Shown here: positions 24,723-33,253 of the stretch, piece by piece
Layout of the letters: each line of letters starts with the position of its first letter
How positions within the stretch are numbered: position 1 is the first letter of the stretch
NCBI RefSeq assembly: GCF_019880305.1
Contig: NZ_CP082301.1
Span: 6,696,001-6,760,000, forward strand
DNA length: 64,000 nt
Source of the DNA: Streptomyces decoyicus
GTDB taxonomy: Bacteria > Actinomycetota > Actinomycetes > Streptomycetales > Streptomycetaceae
Direction of reading: 5' to 3'
Made by a program: the position numbers and the translations under genes
Notes under the pieces: model-generated
The model's database searches: none
Told to the model about the DNA's origin: nothing
What the model saw: only the letters and a program-made list of their open reading frames with translations

Positions 24723-25199
24723 ATGACGAACGACAGCACTTCCTCGGCTCGGCTCGCGCCGCCGGTCGGAGGGTGCCAGGAGATCGAGGGCCGTCGCGTT
24801 TTCGTGCACCGGTCGGGCAGCGGCGGACCGGCCGTGGTGTTCCTGCCGGGCGCAAGCGCGGTGGACCGCGATGCCTCCGGCCACCGCCGCTACAGCGCGC
24901 AAGCGGCGGTGGATCTCATCCGGATCAGGACCCTGGCCGATGGCGGGGTGCCACTGGCCCGTATCGACGCGCTGCTGCATGCACAGCCGGCCGAATTCGC
25001 CGCGGCCGTCACCGGCATCGACGCCGCATTGCAGCGCAAGATCGACGAGCTCATCGAATACACCGCAGGATCACCGAACTCGCCGGCGGCGAAAGGCTGG
25101 TCCTGCCCCCCGGCGTGGTCGCCATCAACGGCGAAGGGCCGGTACGTACCGCAGTGCGGCGGTACGTACCGGCCCTTCGGGCGCATGGGGCTGGAGTAG
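24723..25199 (+). pseudogene. Broken fusion: alpha/beta-hydrolase N-terminus joined to MerR C-terminal part
   Basis: The first 40 or so residues (EGRRVFVHRSGSGGPAVVFL, then PGASAVD) look like the start of an alpha/beta hydrolase. From SGHRRYSAQAAVDLIRIRTL onward the text is the middle and end of a MerR-type regulator with its HTH start missing. Near 25,065 the MerR reading shifts frame: RITELAGGERLVLPPGVVAI continues in the +2 frame, while the first frame runs on into the terminator hairpin. So a deletion fused two genes and a frameshift followed. It is unlikely to make a working protein. Confidence 0.7.
25133..25178. terminator. 20-bp perfect bidirectional terminator
   Basis: GAAGGGCCGGTACGTACCGC and its exact complement with a six-base loop, 25 bp after the aceB stop on the minus strand. 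On the plus strand it ends the broken MerR fusion region. Confidence 0.85.
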
Positions 25200-25202
25200 G
25201 CG

Positions 25203-26831
25203 TCAGCCCAGCAGCTCGTACGCGGGCAGGGTCAGGAACTCCGCGTAGTTCTCGTCCAGTGCGACCCGGAGCAGCAGGTCGTGGGCCTGCTGCCACTTGC
25301 CGGAGGTGAAGGCGTCCTCGCCGACCTCGGCGCGGATGGCGGCCAGTTGCTCTGAGGCGACCGTGCGCACCAGCTCCGCGGTGGCCTTCTCGCCGTTTTC
25401 GAAGACGACACCGGCGTCGACCCACTGCCAGATCTGGGAGCGGGAGATCTCGGCGGTGGCGGCGTCCTCCATGAGGCCGAAGATGGCGACGGCGCCCAGG
25501 CCGCGCAGCCAGGCCTCGATGTAGCGGGTGCCGACCTGGACCGCGTCGATCAGGCCCTGGTAGGTGGGCTTGGCGTCGAGGGTGTCGATGGCGATGAGGT
25601 CGGCGGCCGACACCGAGACGTCCTCGCGGAGGCGGTCCTTCTGGTGCGGCTTGTCGCCGAGGACCGCGTCGAAGGAGGCGCGGGCGACCGGGACCAGGTC
25701 GGGGTGGGCGACCCAGGAGCCGTCGAAGCCGTCGCCGGCCTCGCGGTCCTTGTCGTTCTTGACCTTGGCGAGGGCCTTCTCGTTGGCGTCGGGATCGCGG
25801 CGGTTGGGGATGAAGGCCGCCATGCCGCCGATCGCGTGCGCGCCGCGCTTGTGGCAGGTGCGGACGAGGAGTTCGGTGTAGGCGCGCATGAACGGGGCCG
25901 TCATCGTGACCGCGTTGCGGTCCGGGAGGACGAACTTGGCGCCGCCGTCGCGGAAGTTCTTGACGATGGAGAAGAGGTAGTCCCAGCGGCCGGCGTTCAG
26001 GCCCGAGGCGTGGTCGCGCAGCTCGTAGAGGATCTCCTCCATCTCGTACGCGGCCGTGATCGTCTCGATGAGGACGGTGGCGCGCACGGTGCCCTGGGGG
26101 ATGCCGACGTAGTCCTGGGCGAAGACGAAGATCTCGTTCCAGAGGCGGGCCTCCAGGTGCGACTCCGTCTTCGGCAGGTAGAAGTACGGGCCCTTGCCGA
26201 GGTCCAGCAGGCGCTGGGCGTTGTGGAAGAAGTAGAGGCCGAAGTCGACCAGCGCACCGGGGACCGGCCGGCCCTCGAACTGGAGGTGGCGCTCGTCCAG
26301 GTGCCAGCCGCGCGGGCGCATCACGACGGTGGCGAGCTCCTCGGCGTCCTTGAGGGCGTACGACTTGCCGGACGCGGCGTCGGTGAAGTCGATGCGGCGC
26401 TCATAGGCGTCGATCAGGTTGAGCTGACCGGAGACGACGTTCTCCCAGGTCGGGGCGGAGGCGTCCTCGAAGTCGGCGAGCCAGACCTTGGCGCCGGAGT
26501 TGAGCGCGTTGATGGTCATCTTGCGGTCGGTGGGACCGGTGATCTCCACCCGGCGGTCGTTGAGCGCGGCGGGCGCCTCGGCCACCTTCCAGCTGTCGTC
26601 GGCGCGGATCTGCGCGGTCTCCGGGAGGAAGTCCAGCGTGCTGGTCCGGGCGATCTCGGCGCGACGCTCGGCGCGGCGGGCGAGCAGCTCGTCACGGCGC
26701 GGGGTGAACCGGCGGTGAAGCTCGGCGACGAAGGTGAGGGCGGCGTCGGTGAGGACCTCGTCCTGCCGTTCGGGGGTATGAGCGGGGTCGACTTCGGCGA
26801 TGGCCAGCGGGGACGGCGCTGGTGCGGACAT
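25203..26831 (-). CDS. aceB: Malate synthase A
   Basis: 542 residues; condenses glyoxylate and acetyl-CoA to malate. The family signature KDHxxGLNxGRWDY is present as LRDHASGLNAGRWDYLFS near residue 270, with catalytic residues in VVMRPRGWHLDE (Arg) and the Asp of LMEDAATAEISRSQIWQW near 450. In purine catabolism it consumes the glyoxylate released from ureidoglycolate. An imperfect TCAACA-type palindrome lies about 150 bp upstream. There is no isocitrate lyase gene beside it, which fits a purine rather than acetate role. Confidence 0.95.
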   Translation of the reverse strand: MSAPAPSPLAIAEVDPAHTPERQDEVLTDAALTFVAELHRRFTPRRDELLARRAERRAEIARTSTLDFLPETAQIRADDSWKVAEAPAALNDRRVEITGPTDRKMTINALNSGAKVWLADFEDASAPTWENVVSGQLNLIDAYERRIDFTDAASGKSYALKDAEELATVVMRPRGWHLDERHLQFEGRPVPGALVDFGLYFFHNAQRLLDLGKGPYFYLPKTESHLEARLWNEIFVFAQDYVGIPQGTVRATVLIETITAAYEMEEILYELRDHASGLNAGRWDYLFSIVKNFRDGGAKFVLPDRNAVTMTAPFMRAYTELLVRTCHKRGAHAIGGMAAFIPNRRDPDANEKALAKVKNDKDREAGDGFDGSWVAHPDLVPVARASFDAVLGDKPHQKDRLREDVSVSAADLIAIDTLDAKPTYQGLIDAVQVGTRYIEAWLRGLGAVAIFGLMEDAATAEISRSQIWQWVDAGVVFENGEKATAELVRTVASEQLAAIRAEVGEDAFTSGKWQQAHDLLLRVALDENYAEFLTLPAYELLG

Positions 26832-26981
26832 GAGCTGTCACTCCATTCAGCGGCGGTGCCTTGCGGCCTCCGGGACACCGGGGCGGCACGGGGTGCCGCG
26901 GGCTCCGGGATACGGTCGCGGGCGCCGTCTGGGTTCAGGGCGCTTCTGACCAGTGGAGACTAGTTTCCTTATCGCGGAACT

Positions 26982-26996
26982 TCAATGGTTTGTTGA
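26982..26996. promoter_or_regulatory. Imperfect purine-regulon operator upstream of aceB
   Basis: TCAATGGTTTGTTGA matches the catalase site at 13 of 15 positions; one arm (TGTTGA) is perfect and the other has two changes. It lies in the 310-bp gap (26832-27141) that otherwise holds only promoter-like, AT-richer sequence. Confidence 0.5.
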
Positions 26997-27141
26997 TGTC
27001 GAGATTCTCAGGGTCGACAGAAGCCGTGACCGAATGGCTCTCGGTGCCATGCCGGTCACTCTCCATTACTCCCGGCCGGTATGTACTCCCGTACCGCGAC
27101 CGGCAGTTGCGAGGGGTGCGCGATCTCCTGGGGTGCGGGGG

Positions 27142-27837
27142 TCACTCCAGGCGGCGGAGATCGTCCGGCGTGTCGATGTCGTACGGCTCGGCGATGTCGG
27201 AGCACTCGACAAGGGCGAGGTCGTCCGCATGCCGGCGGAGGTAGGCGCGCGCGCCGCGGTCGCCCTCCGCGGTGGCGGCGATGTCCGCCCATCGGCCGGC
27301 GCCGAAGAGGACCGGGTGGCCACGGCGGCCGTCGTACGCAGCGGAGACGAGCGAGGTGCTGCCCTCGTACGCCGCCACCACCCGCGCCACCGCCGCGGCG
27401 CCGATGCCCGGCTGGTCCACCAGCGAGACCACGACCGCATCCGCCCCCGAATCCGCCAGCGCGGCGAGGCCCACCCGGAGCGAGGAGCCCATACCCTGGG
27501 CCCAGTCCGGGTTTTCCGAGATGCCGTACGCCGAGAGGTCGGCCCGCTCCCGTACGGAATCGGCGGCCGCCCCCAGCACGATGTGCACGGGGTGGCAGCC
27601 GCCGTCCCGCAGTGCCCGTGCGGCGTGCTCGACCAGTGGCCGTCCCCGGTGGTCGAGCAGTGCCTTGGGCCGTCCCCCCAGGCGCCGTCCGCCGCCCGCG
27701 GCGAGCAGCAGGCCGGCCACCCTCCCCTCGGGCCGCCCGGTGTTCCGCGCCCCCCTGGGGGTGTCGGACCGGGTGCCTGGTGGCTGTTCTTCCGGTTCTT
27801 CCGGTTCCCCCGGCTGTCGGGGTGTCGTCGGTGCCAT
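27142..27837 (-). CDS. MocA-type nucleotidyltransferase (molybdenum cofactor cytidylyltransferase-like)
   Basis: 231 residues. After a Pro/Glu-rich N-terminal tail of about 40 residues comes the nucleotidyltransferase core: VAGLLLAAGGGRRLGGRPKA (the G-rich loop with RxGxxK), VVVSLVDQPGIGA (metal-binding Asp) and GRRGHPVLFG. This is the MocA/MobA-like group; MocA makes molybdopterin cytosine dinucleotide for enzymes related to xanthine dehydrogenase. No xanthine dehydrogenase gene lies in the window, but the purine context suggests this role. The shorter start near codon 39 is also possible. Confidence 0.8.
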   Translation of the reverse strand: MAPTTPRQPGEPEEPEEQPPGTRSDTPRGARNTGRPEGRVAGLLLAAGGGRRLGGRPKALLDHRGRPLVEHAARALRDGGCHPVHIVLGAAADSVRERADLSAYGISENPDWAQGMGSSLRVGLAALADSGADAVVVSLVDQPGIGAAAVARVVAAYEGSTSLVSAAYDGRRGHPVLFGAGRWADIAATAEGDRGARAYLRRHADDLALVECSDIAEPYDIDTPDDLRRLE

Positions 27838-27895
27838 GGGGACTGCTTACCTCATGGCGCCTCGCCTCGTGGCCGGTTGGGGTGCGGCCCGGCGG

Positions 27896-28120
27896 TCAGG
27901 CGGCGTCCCCCGAGGCGCGCGGACGGGGGATCCCCGGCCGGTACCGGTCGCGCAGGTGATGCATGCGTTCCTCCGCGCGCCGGCGCTCGGCGACGTAGCG
28001 GTGTATGTGCTCCATCGTGATCTCCGACGCATCGGAAAGGCCGTACGCGCGGCAGATGAGTTGCACGACGCTGACGCGACGGCGGTTCGAGCCGGTCTCG
28101 GGGCCGGAGTTGGACTCCAT
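27896..28120 (-). CDS. Small hypothetical protein, 74 residues
   Basis: Not recognised. ATG at 28120 with GGAG six bases upstream. The sequence is charged and helical in appearance (VVQLICRAYGLSDASE, then HIHRYVAERRRAEERMHHLR), without membrane segments, and ends in a basic, Pro-rich tail. The middle helix could form a coiled coil. It lies 58 bp upstream of the MocA-type gene on the same strand, so it may share its transcript. It is divergent from the Ser/Thr kinase at 28467. Confidence 0.5.
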   Translation of the reverse strand: MESNSGPETGSNRRRVSVVQLICRAYGLSDASEITMEHIHRYVAERRRAEERMHHLRDRYRPGIPRPRASGDAA

Positions 28121-28466
28121 GGCGTTCTCCGATCCAGTGATATGCCGGATATTTCCTTGAAGGGGAGAATGCTCCATCGTGCCGCGCCATACGCTTCGGA
28201 TCGTGTGTGCCCACACCATCGGGTGGCATGGCGAACGCATGTGCTGATGCAGTATCAGGCCAATTTCGGGAAGTGCGCGGCACGGTCGCTTCCAGGTTGT
28301 CGCGGTGGCCAAAACCCGTCGCGAAACCGGCTCTTCGGACATGCGTGACGTTCGCCCACCTGCGATGTCACGGTGCGGCGCATGGCCGGATATGGTTCTG
28401 CACCGTTGCGGGCCAAGCGCCTGCCGTGCGGAAACAGCGGGCTTCTTTTCTGAGTCGGGGGACATA
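28121..28466. other. 346-bp divergent intergenic region
   Basis: No credible gene. It contains AT-rich patches (ATATGCCGGATAT near 28141-28153) and a 15-base inverted repeat CTGAT-n5-ATCAG at 28244-28258. The region must hold the promoters of the small gene to the left and the kinase to the right. Confidence 0.4.
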
Positions 28467-30395
28467 GTGGTGAACAGTGTGGGCGGGTCCGGGATCTTCC
28501 AGCCGCTGGAAGGTGACGATCCACGGGTGATCGCGGGCTACCGCCTCACGGCGAAGCTCGGCTCCGGCGGCATGGGCAAGGTCTACCTCTCCTACACACC
28601 CGGCGGGCGCCCCGTCGCCATCAAGGTGATCCGCCCCGAGTTCAGTGAGGACGCGGAGTTCCGCCGCCGCTTCAAGCAGGAGGTGCAGTCCGCGCAGCGC
28701 GTCCAGGGCCTGTACACCGCGCCGGTCATCGACAGCGACGCCGAAGGCGCGAGCCCCTGGCTCGCCACCGCGTATGTTCCCGGCCCCTCGCTCGCCGCGG
28801 CGGTCGCCGAGCACGGGCGGCTCCCGGCCCCCGCCGTGCTGCTGCTGGTGGCAGGGATCGCCGAGGCGCTCCAGGTCATCCATGGCGCGGGCATCGTGCA
28901 CCGCGACCTGAAGCCGTCCAATGTGCTGCTGGCCGCCGACGGCCCGCGCGTCATCGACTTCGGTATCGCACGCGCCGCCGACGCCACCTCGCTGACCAGC
29001 AGCGGCGTCACCGTAGGCACCCCCACCTTCATGGCGCCCGAGCAGGCCGCGGGCAGCACCATCAGCTCCGCCACCGATGTCTTCGCGCTCGGCCAGGTCG
29101 CGGCGTACGCGGCCATCGGCACCCCGGCGTTCGGCGAGGGCACCTCGCACGGGGTGCTCTACCGCATCGTCCACGAGGAGCCGGATCTGAGCGGCCTCCC
29201 CGAGGAGCTGCGGGAGTTGGTGACCAGGTGTCTGGCGAAGGACGCCGGGGAGCGGCCGTCCGTCGCCGAAGTGATCGAGCTGTGCGGCGCGGCCTCCGGC
29301 CAGACCCAGCTGCGCCGCCCGGAGGAGTGGCTGCCCACCGCCGTCGCGGCCGATATCACCACGCGTGCGGCCGCGCCCGCGCCCGCGCAGACTCCGCCGC
29401 CCCCGCTGGAGGCGCCCACCGCGGGTGCTCCGGCCCAGCCGCCGACCCGGCCCGCCCAGCCGCCGGTTCAGCCCGCGCAGCCGCCCACCCGGCCCGCGGC
29501 ACCGGCCGCGCCGGTGCCGACCACGCTGGACCACCCGCAGACCCCGCCGCCGGGGTTCGGCCCGGCGGCCCATGAGCCGACCGCTGCCGGTCCGTCCGCG
29601 GCCGGTCCGTCCGCTGCCGGTCCGACCGTCGCTGGTCCGTCCGTCGCCGGTCCGTCCGCCGCGCCGTCTGCGCCGATGGGCGCCGGTGCGGGCGGCACCG
29701 GGCCGACGGCCATCGGGCCGACCGCCATGGGTACGGCCCCCCAGCCGCCGAAGAAGAAGCGCAAGGGGCTGATCGCGGCCCTCGTGCTGGTCGGTCTGCT
29801 GGCCTTCGCGGGTGCCGGCGGCGGCCTCGTCTATGCCGTGATGAAGGACGACGGCCAGTCGAAGCAGGACCAGGCCACCGACGACAACAAGGCGAAGAAC
29901 AGCGGCGCTTCGCCGACGCCCGCGGGGGATCCGACGGCGACCCCCGGTGGCGACGGTACGAAGTCCCCTGCCGCCCCGGTGCAGGACCCGACACCGGTCG
30001 ACTACAAGGGCATCAACCTGCCCGACGAGTACCACCTGTCGCTGTCCGACGAGCCGGTCAACCCGACCAACTCCGACAACGACACGGACATCGATTTCTC
30101 GTACCAGGACAGCACCTACTCGGACGACGAGGTCGAGACCGAGACCGGCAAGCTGGTGCTGCTCAACCCCGGTCAGGACGGCTCGCTCGCCACCTGCCGC
30201 AGCGAGACCCGGTTCACCGACTCCATCATGACCAAGCGGCTCACCAAGGGCGCCCAGATGTGCCTGACCACCGACTACGGCCATGTCGCCCTGATCACCT
30301 TCAAGGGCTACGCACCGAAGTCGGACCCCAGCAGCTACATGACCGTCGACGTGCGGGTGTGGCGCAACGCGGTGGAGCCGAAGCAGGATTCTTGA
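28467..30395 (+). CDS. Membrane-anchored Ser/Thr protein kinase (PknB-like)
   Basis: 642 residues. The Hanks-type kinase domain spans residues 25 to about 285: Gly-rich LGSGGMGKV, the ATP Lys in PVAIKVI, catalytic loop HRDLKPSNVLL, DFG in VIDFGIARA and activation segment GTPTFMAPEQ. A Pro/Ala-rich linker of about 150 residues follows, with five-residue repeats of the AAGPS type from 15-bp DNA repeats. One membrane segment (LIAALVLVGLLAFAGAGGG) is near residues 435-459. The outer domain of about 180 residues has no PASTA repeats; it is Asp/Asn-rich and has two Cys. The GTG at 28467 or 28470 is the likely start (GGGGGA upstream). Confidence 0.9.
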   Translation: MVNSVGGSGIFQPLEGDDPRVIAGYRLTAKLGSGGMGKVYLSYTPGGRPVAIKVIRPEFSEDAEFRRRFKQEVQSAQRVQGLYTAPVIDSDAEGASPWLATAYVPGPSLAAAVAEHGRLPAPAVLLLVAGIAEALQVIHGAGIVHRDLKPSNVLLAADGPRVIDFGIARAADATSLTSSGVTVGTPTFMAPEQAAGSTISSATDVFALGQVAAYAAIGTPAFGEGTSHGVLYRIVHEEPDLSGLPEELRELVTRCLAKDAGERPSVAEVIELCGAASGQTQLRRPEEWLPTAVAADITTRAAAPAPAQTPPPPLEAPTAGAPAQPPTRPAQPPVQPAQPPTRPAAPAAPVPTTLDHPQTPPPGFGPAAHEPTAAGPSAAGPSAAGPTVAGPSVAGPSAAPSAPMGAGAGGTGPTAIGPTAMGTAPQPPKKKRKGLIAALVLVGLLAFAGAGGGLVYAVMKDDGQSKQDQATDDNKAKNSGASPTPAGDPTATPGGDGTKSPAAPVQDPTPVDYKGINLPDEYHLSLSDEPVNPTNSDNDTDIDFSYQDSTYSDDEVETETGKLVLLNPGQDGSLATCRSETRFTDSIMTKRLTKGAQMCLTTDYGHVALITFKGYAPKSDPSSYMTVDVRVWRNAVEPKQDS

Positions 30396-30402
30396 TCTGC
30401 CT

Positions 30403-30450
30403 CACGGGCGTCCTCACGGGCGTCCTTACGGGCGTCCTCACCGGCGTCCT
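30403..30450. repeat. Four 12-bp tandem repeats after the kinase gene
   Basis: Four units of CACGGGCGTCCT with one or two changes each, starting just after the kinase stop at 30395. Non-coding. No function evident. Confidence 0.7.
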
Positions 30451-30553
30451 CGTCCTTCCTGCCTTTCTCCCTGGCCCTCTCCCCGGCCTCCTCCCATCCA
30501 CCTCCCCACCGCCTCCCCCGCCCCGTTAGGGGTGGGCACCCGCGTCACTACAC

Positions 30554-30582
30554 CCGCCCACCCCCCGAAGGGGGGTGGGCGG
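30554..30582. terminator. Hairpin downstream of the kinase gene
   Basis: A perfect 13-bp stem, CCGCCCACCCCCC and its complement, with a GAA loop. An A-rich run follows on the plus strand instead of a T-tract. It lies 159 bp after the kinase stop and is the best candidate for its terminator. The rest of 30396-30804 holds no gene. Confidence 0.55.
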
Positions 30583-30804
30583 CGGGGAAAAGAAAAAAGG
30601 GGCGAGGCGTCAGGAGGCAGCCAGCAGCCACCAACGGGCAGTGGGCAGCGGGCAAAACCAATGGGCCGTCAAGCTTTGGCCACGGCCACCGGATCCGCTC
30701 GTTGATCCGGTATTTTCGCTCTCCGTGTGGCGCGATCAGCGCAGAGTGGCGTTAACTGTCCCGCATTGCCGAACCGGGCAACGGCCTTGGAGGACGCCGT
30801 CGTT

Positions 30805-31122
30805 GTGGAGCAGCTACAGAGAGACAGACGAGTGACCGGGGTCGAGGGTGACCCACGTGTCCAGGACCTGCGCGGGGCAGTGGCCCGCTTGCGCCGTCAG
30901 CTGGCCGTACTTCCAGGGGAATTACCGGACCGGGCCGCCGCCGATGACGAGCTGGCCGCACTGGACGCGATGGTGAGTCATGGGCTGCCGGAAGTGCCCC
31001 GGCTGCGCCGTTCGCTCCTGCTGATCGCCGGGGCGGTCGGGTCGGTGAGTGCGCTGTCCCCTGCGCTGGCGGAGGTCCGTGCGGGCATCGACCGCTTCGG
31101 TGAGCTCCCGCGCGCACGGTGA
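30805..31122 (+). CDS. DUF5955-family protein
   Basis: 105 residues from a GTG at 30805; GGAGG lies 11 bases upstream. The sequence VEQLQRDRRVTG, DPRVQDLRGAVARLRRQL and PRLRRSLLLIAGAVGSVSAL matches my memory of the DUF5955 family, small actinobacterial proteins of unknown function. The end may include one short hydrophobic helix (SLLLIAGAVGSVSALSPAL). It is monocistronic between the kinase and the convergent IclR gene. Confidence 0.65.
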   Translation: MEQLQRDRRVTGVEGDPRVQDLRGAVARLRRQLAVLPGELPDRAAADDELAALDAMVSHGLPEVPRLRRSLLLIAGAVGSVSALSPALAEVRAGIDRFGELPRAR

Positions 31123-31186
31123 CCGCGAGCGCGGAGCCGGGAGCGACTCCCGGTACGCCGGCGCCGGAAGCGGGCCGGGTGGGCCG

Positions 31187-31226
31187 GTGAAGGGACCAGG
31201 ACCCGCGTGAAGGGACCAGGACCCGC
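31187..31226. repeat. 20-bp perfect tandem duplication
   Basis: GTGAAGGGACCAGGACCCGC occurs twice without a gap between the convergent DUF5955 and IclR genes. Non-coding; a hairpin of seven base pairs (GCGGCGT arm, 31292-31308) nearby may terminate the IclR gene. Confidence 0.8.
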
Positions 31227-31348
31227 CCTGCTGGTGCGCTGAATCCGCCCGCGAACCAACGGCGAGCCCGCCGAGAGGACCGCGCGGGGAAGCGGCGTCG
31301 TACGCCGCCTCCCGGCCCGCGAGAGGCCCGCTGAGGGCCCGTCGCGCC

Positions 31349-32152
31349 TTACGCCGGCGTCTGGTTCGCCAGCGCCACCGACAGCTGCGCCGCGACGTCC
31401 TGGAGCACCGGCACGATCTTGTCCGTCGAGGCCTCGGTCACGCGGCCGGTCGGGCCGGAAATGGAGATTGCCGCCGAGGTGGGGGAGTTGGGCACCGGCA
31501 CCGCGAGGCAGCGGACGCCGATCTCCTGCTCGTTGTCGTCGACCGCATAGCCCAGGCGGCGGACGTCGGCGAGCGCTTCGAGGAAGCGGTCCGGGTCGGT
31601 GATCGTCTTCTCGGTCGCGGCGGGCATGCCCGTACGGCCGAGCAGCGCGCGGACCTCCTCCGGGGCGTGATGGGCCAGCAGGGCCTTGCCGACGCCCGTG
31701 GAGTGCGGGAGCACCCGCCGGCCGACCTCGGTGAACATCCGTACCGCGTGCCGCGACGGCACCTGGGCGACATAGACGATCTCGTCGCCGTCGAGCAGCG
31801 CCATGTTGGCGGTCTCGCCGGTCTCCTCGACCAGGCGGGCCAGGAACGGCCGCGCCCACGTACCGAGCAGCCGCGAGGAGCTCTCGCCGAGCCGGATCAG
31901 CCGGGGCCCGAGTGCGTAGCGGCGGTTGGGCTGCTGCCGGACGTAGCCGCAGGCGACGAGCGTGCGCATCAGGCGGTGGATGGTGGGCAGCGGCAGTCCG
32001 CTGCTGCCGGAGAGCTCGCTCAGGCCGACCTCGCCACCGGCGTCGGCCATCCGCTCCAGCAGGTCGAAGGCGCGCTCGAGGGACTGGACGCCGCCGCTGG
32101 CGCCTGCGGGCTTGGCTTCGGCGGCGGAGGTGCTGGCGCTGGACGGCGGCAC
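31349..32152 (-). CDS. allR: IclR-family regulator (AllR-like)
   Basis: 267 residues. The N-terminal winged HTH (QSLERAFDLLERMADAGGEV, then LSELSGSSGLPLPTIHRLMR) is followed by the IclR effector domain (GKALLAHHAPEEVRALLG, RRLGYAVDDNEQEIGVRCLA). The GTG at 32152 has AAAGGA upstream. It is divergent from the racemase-permease-allantoinase-allantoicase series. In Streptomyces coelicolor, AllR, an IclR protein next to the allantoin genes, represses them and malate synthase (from memory). I infer the same here and propose TCAACA-n3-TGTTGA as its operator, but cannot prove which protein binds. Confidence 0.85.
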   Translation of the reverse strand: MPPSSASTSAAEAKPAGASGGVQSLERAFDLLERMADAGGEVGLSELSGSSGLPLPTIHRLMRTLVACGYVRQQPNRRYALGPRLIRLGESSSRLLGTWARPFLARLVEETGETANMALLDGDEIVYVAQVPSRHAVRMFTEVGRRVLPHSTGVGKALLAHHAPEEVRALLGRTGMPAATEKTITDPDRFLEALADVRRLGYAVDDNEQEIGVRCLAVPVPNSPTSAAISISGPTGRVTEASTDKIVPVLQDVAAQLSVALANQTPA

Positions 32153-32331
32153 GTCGCGTTCCTTTCGGGGCGGGGATCGGTCTCGGCTGGGCTAGCGGGC
32201 GCCGGGCCCGACCGGAGAAGCCTACCGGTCCCCTTACGTTGACACACGGCCTCTCGCACACTCGTTCGCGCCGGTCAGGCCCTCTTTGTCCCACGGTGTG
32301 GGCCGTTCGGCAAGCCGCTAGCCCCGATCCC

Positions 32332-32393
32332 TTGACGGTGCCAGTGGCCATAGCTACGTTCTGCTGCGCGAAACCTACTGTCCATTCTGTGGA
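32332..32393 (+). promoter_or_regulatory. Promoter and inverted repeat before the racemase gene
   Basis: TTGACG at 32332 and TACGTT at 32355 with a 17-base spacer make a good sigma-70-like promoter. TCCATTCTGTGGA at 32381-32393 (arms TCCA and TGGA) lies downstream of the expected start site, where a repressor would act. It differs from the TCAACA palindrome. Confidence 0.5.
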
Positions 32394-32416
32394 ATCCTCC
32401 AAATCGCTGGAGAGTC

Positions 32417-33211
32417 ATGCGCATTCTCGTCATGAACCCGAACACCACGGCTTCCATGACCGCCTCGATCCGCGCCACCGCCACCGCGGCCGCCGCCCCG
32501 GGCACCGAGATCATCGCCACCGAACCCCTGTGGGGCCCGGAGTCGATCGAGGGTCACTTCGAGGGCTATCTCAGCGCCGCGGCGGTCCTGGACCGGCTCG
32601 CCACCCTAGAGATGAACTTCGATGCGCTGGTCATGGCCGGTTTCGGGGAGCCGGGCCGGGAGGGTGCCCAGGAGCTGCTGGACGTGCCCGTCCTGGACAT
32701 CACCGAGAGTGCCGCCCAGATGGCGATGATGCTCGGCCACGCCTACGGCATCGTCACGACCCTCGACCGGGCCGTCCCGCAGATCCAGGACCGGCTGCTG
32801 ACCGCCGGGCTGCTCCAGCGCTGCGCCGCGGTCCGCGGCACCGGGCTCGGTGTGCTGGAGCTGGAGCAGGACGGGGAGCGGACCGTCGAGGTGATCATCG
32901 AGACCGCCCGCGAGGCCGTCCGGGCCGGTGCCGAGGTGATCTGCCTGGGCTGCGGCGGGATGGCCGGGCTCCAGGAGAAGGTCGGCGCGGCGCTCGGGGT
33001 GCCCGTGGTGGACGGCGTCGCCGCGGCGGTGAAGTTCGCGGAGGCGGTCGTCGGCCTCGGGCTGACCACCAGCACGGGGCGGAGCTTCGCGCCGCCCCGC
33101 CCCAAGGTCATCGGCTCCTGGCCGCTGAGCACGCATCTGCGCCCGTCCGCGGTACGCGCTCAGGCCTCCCCATGTCACACCGAATTTTCCGCACAGACAT
33201 CAGGCATCTGA
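32417..33211 (+). CDS. Asp/Glu/hydantoin racemase-family protein, probable allantoin racemase
   Basis: 264 residues with the family N-terminus MRILVMNPNTT and the second catalytic motif ICLGCGGMAGL, whose Cys is present. Hydantoin and allantoin racemases use two cysteines; at the first site I expect a Cys before FGDPG, but the text reads VMAGFGEPGREGA, with Gly in that place. The enzyme would convert R- to S-allantoin for allantoinase. Neighbours (NCS1 permease, allantoinase, allantoicase, divergent AllR-like) support an allantoin role. The missing Cys could mean a modified mechanism. There is an extra C-terminal tail of about 20 residues. Confidence 0.8.
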   Translation: MRILVMNPNTTASMTASIRATATAAAAPGTEIIATEPLWGPESIEGHFEGYLSAAAVLDRLATLEMNFDALVMAGFGEPGREGAQELLDVPVLDITESAAQMAMMLGHAYGIVTTLDRAVPQIQDRLLTAGLLQRCAAVRGTGLGVLELEQDGERTVEVIIETAREAVRAGAEVICLGCGGMAGLQEKVGAALGVPVVDGVAAAVKFAEAVVGLGLTTSTGRSFAPPRPKVIGSWPLSTHLRPSAVRAQASPCHTEFSAQTSGI

Positions 33212-33253
33212 CAACTGGCCCCTAAGCTCCACCCAACCTGCCTGGGAGGACAC

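Noticed and set aside
24708..25199. Functional MerR regulator
   Set aside because: The HTH N-terminus is missing and the C-terminal text is frameshifted, so the piece is called a pseudogene.
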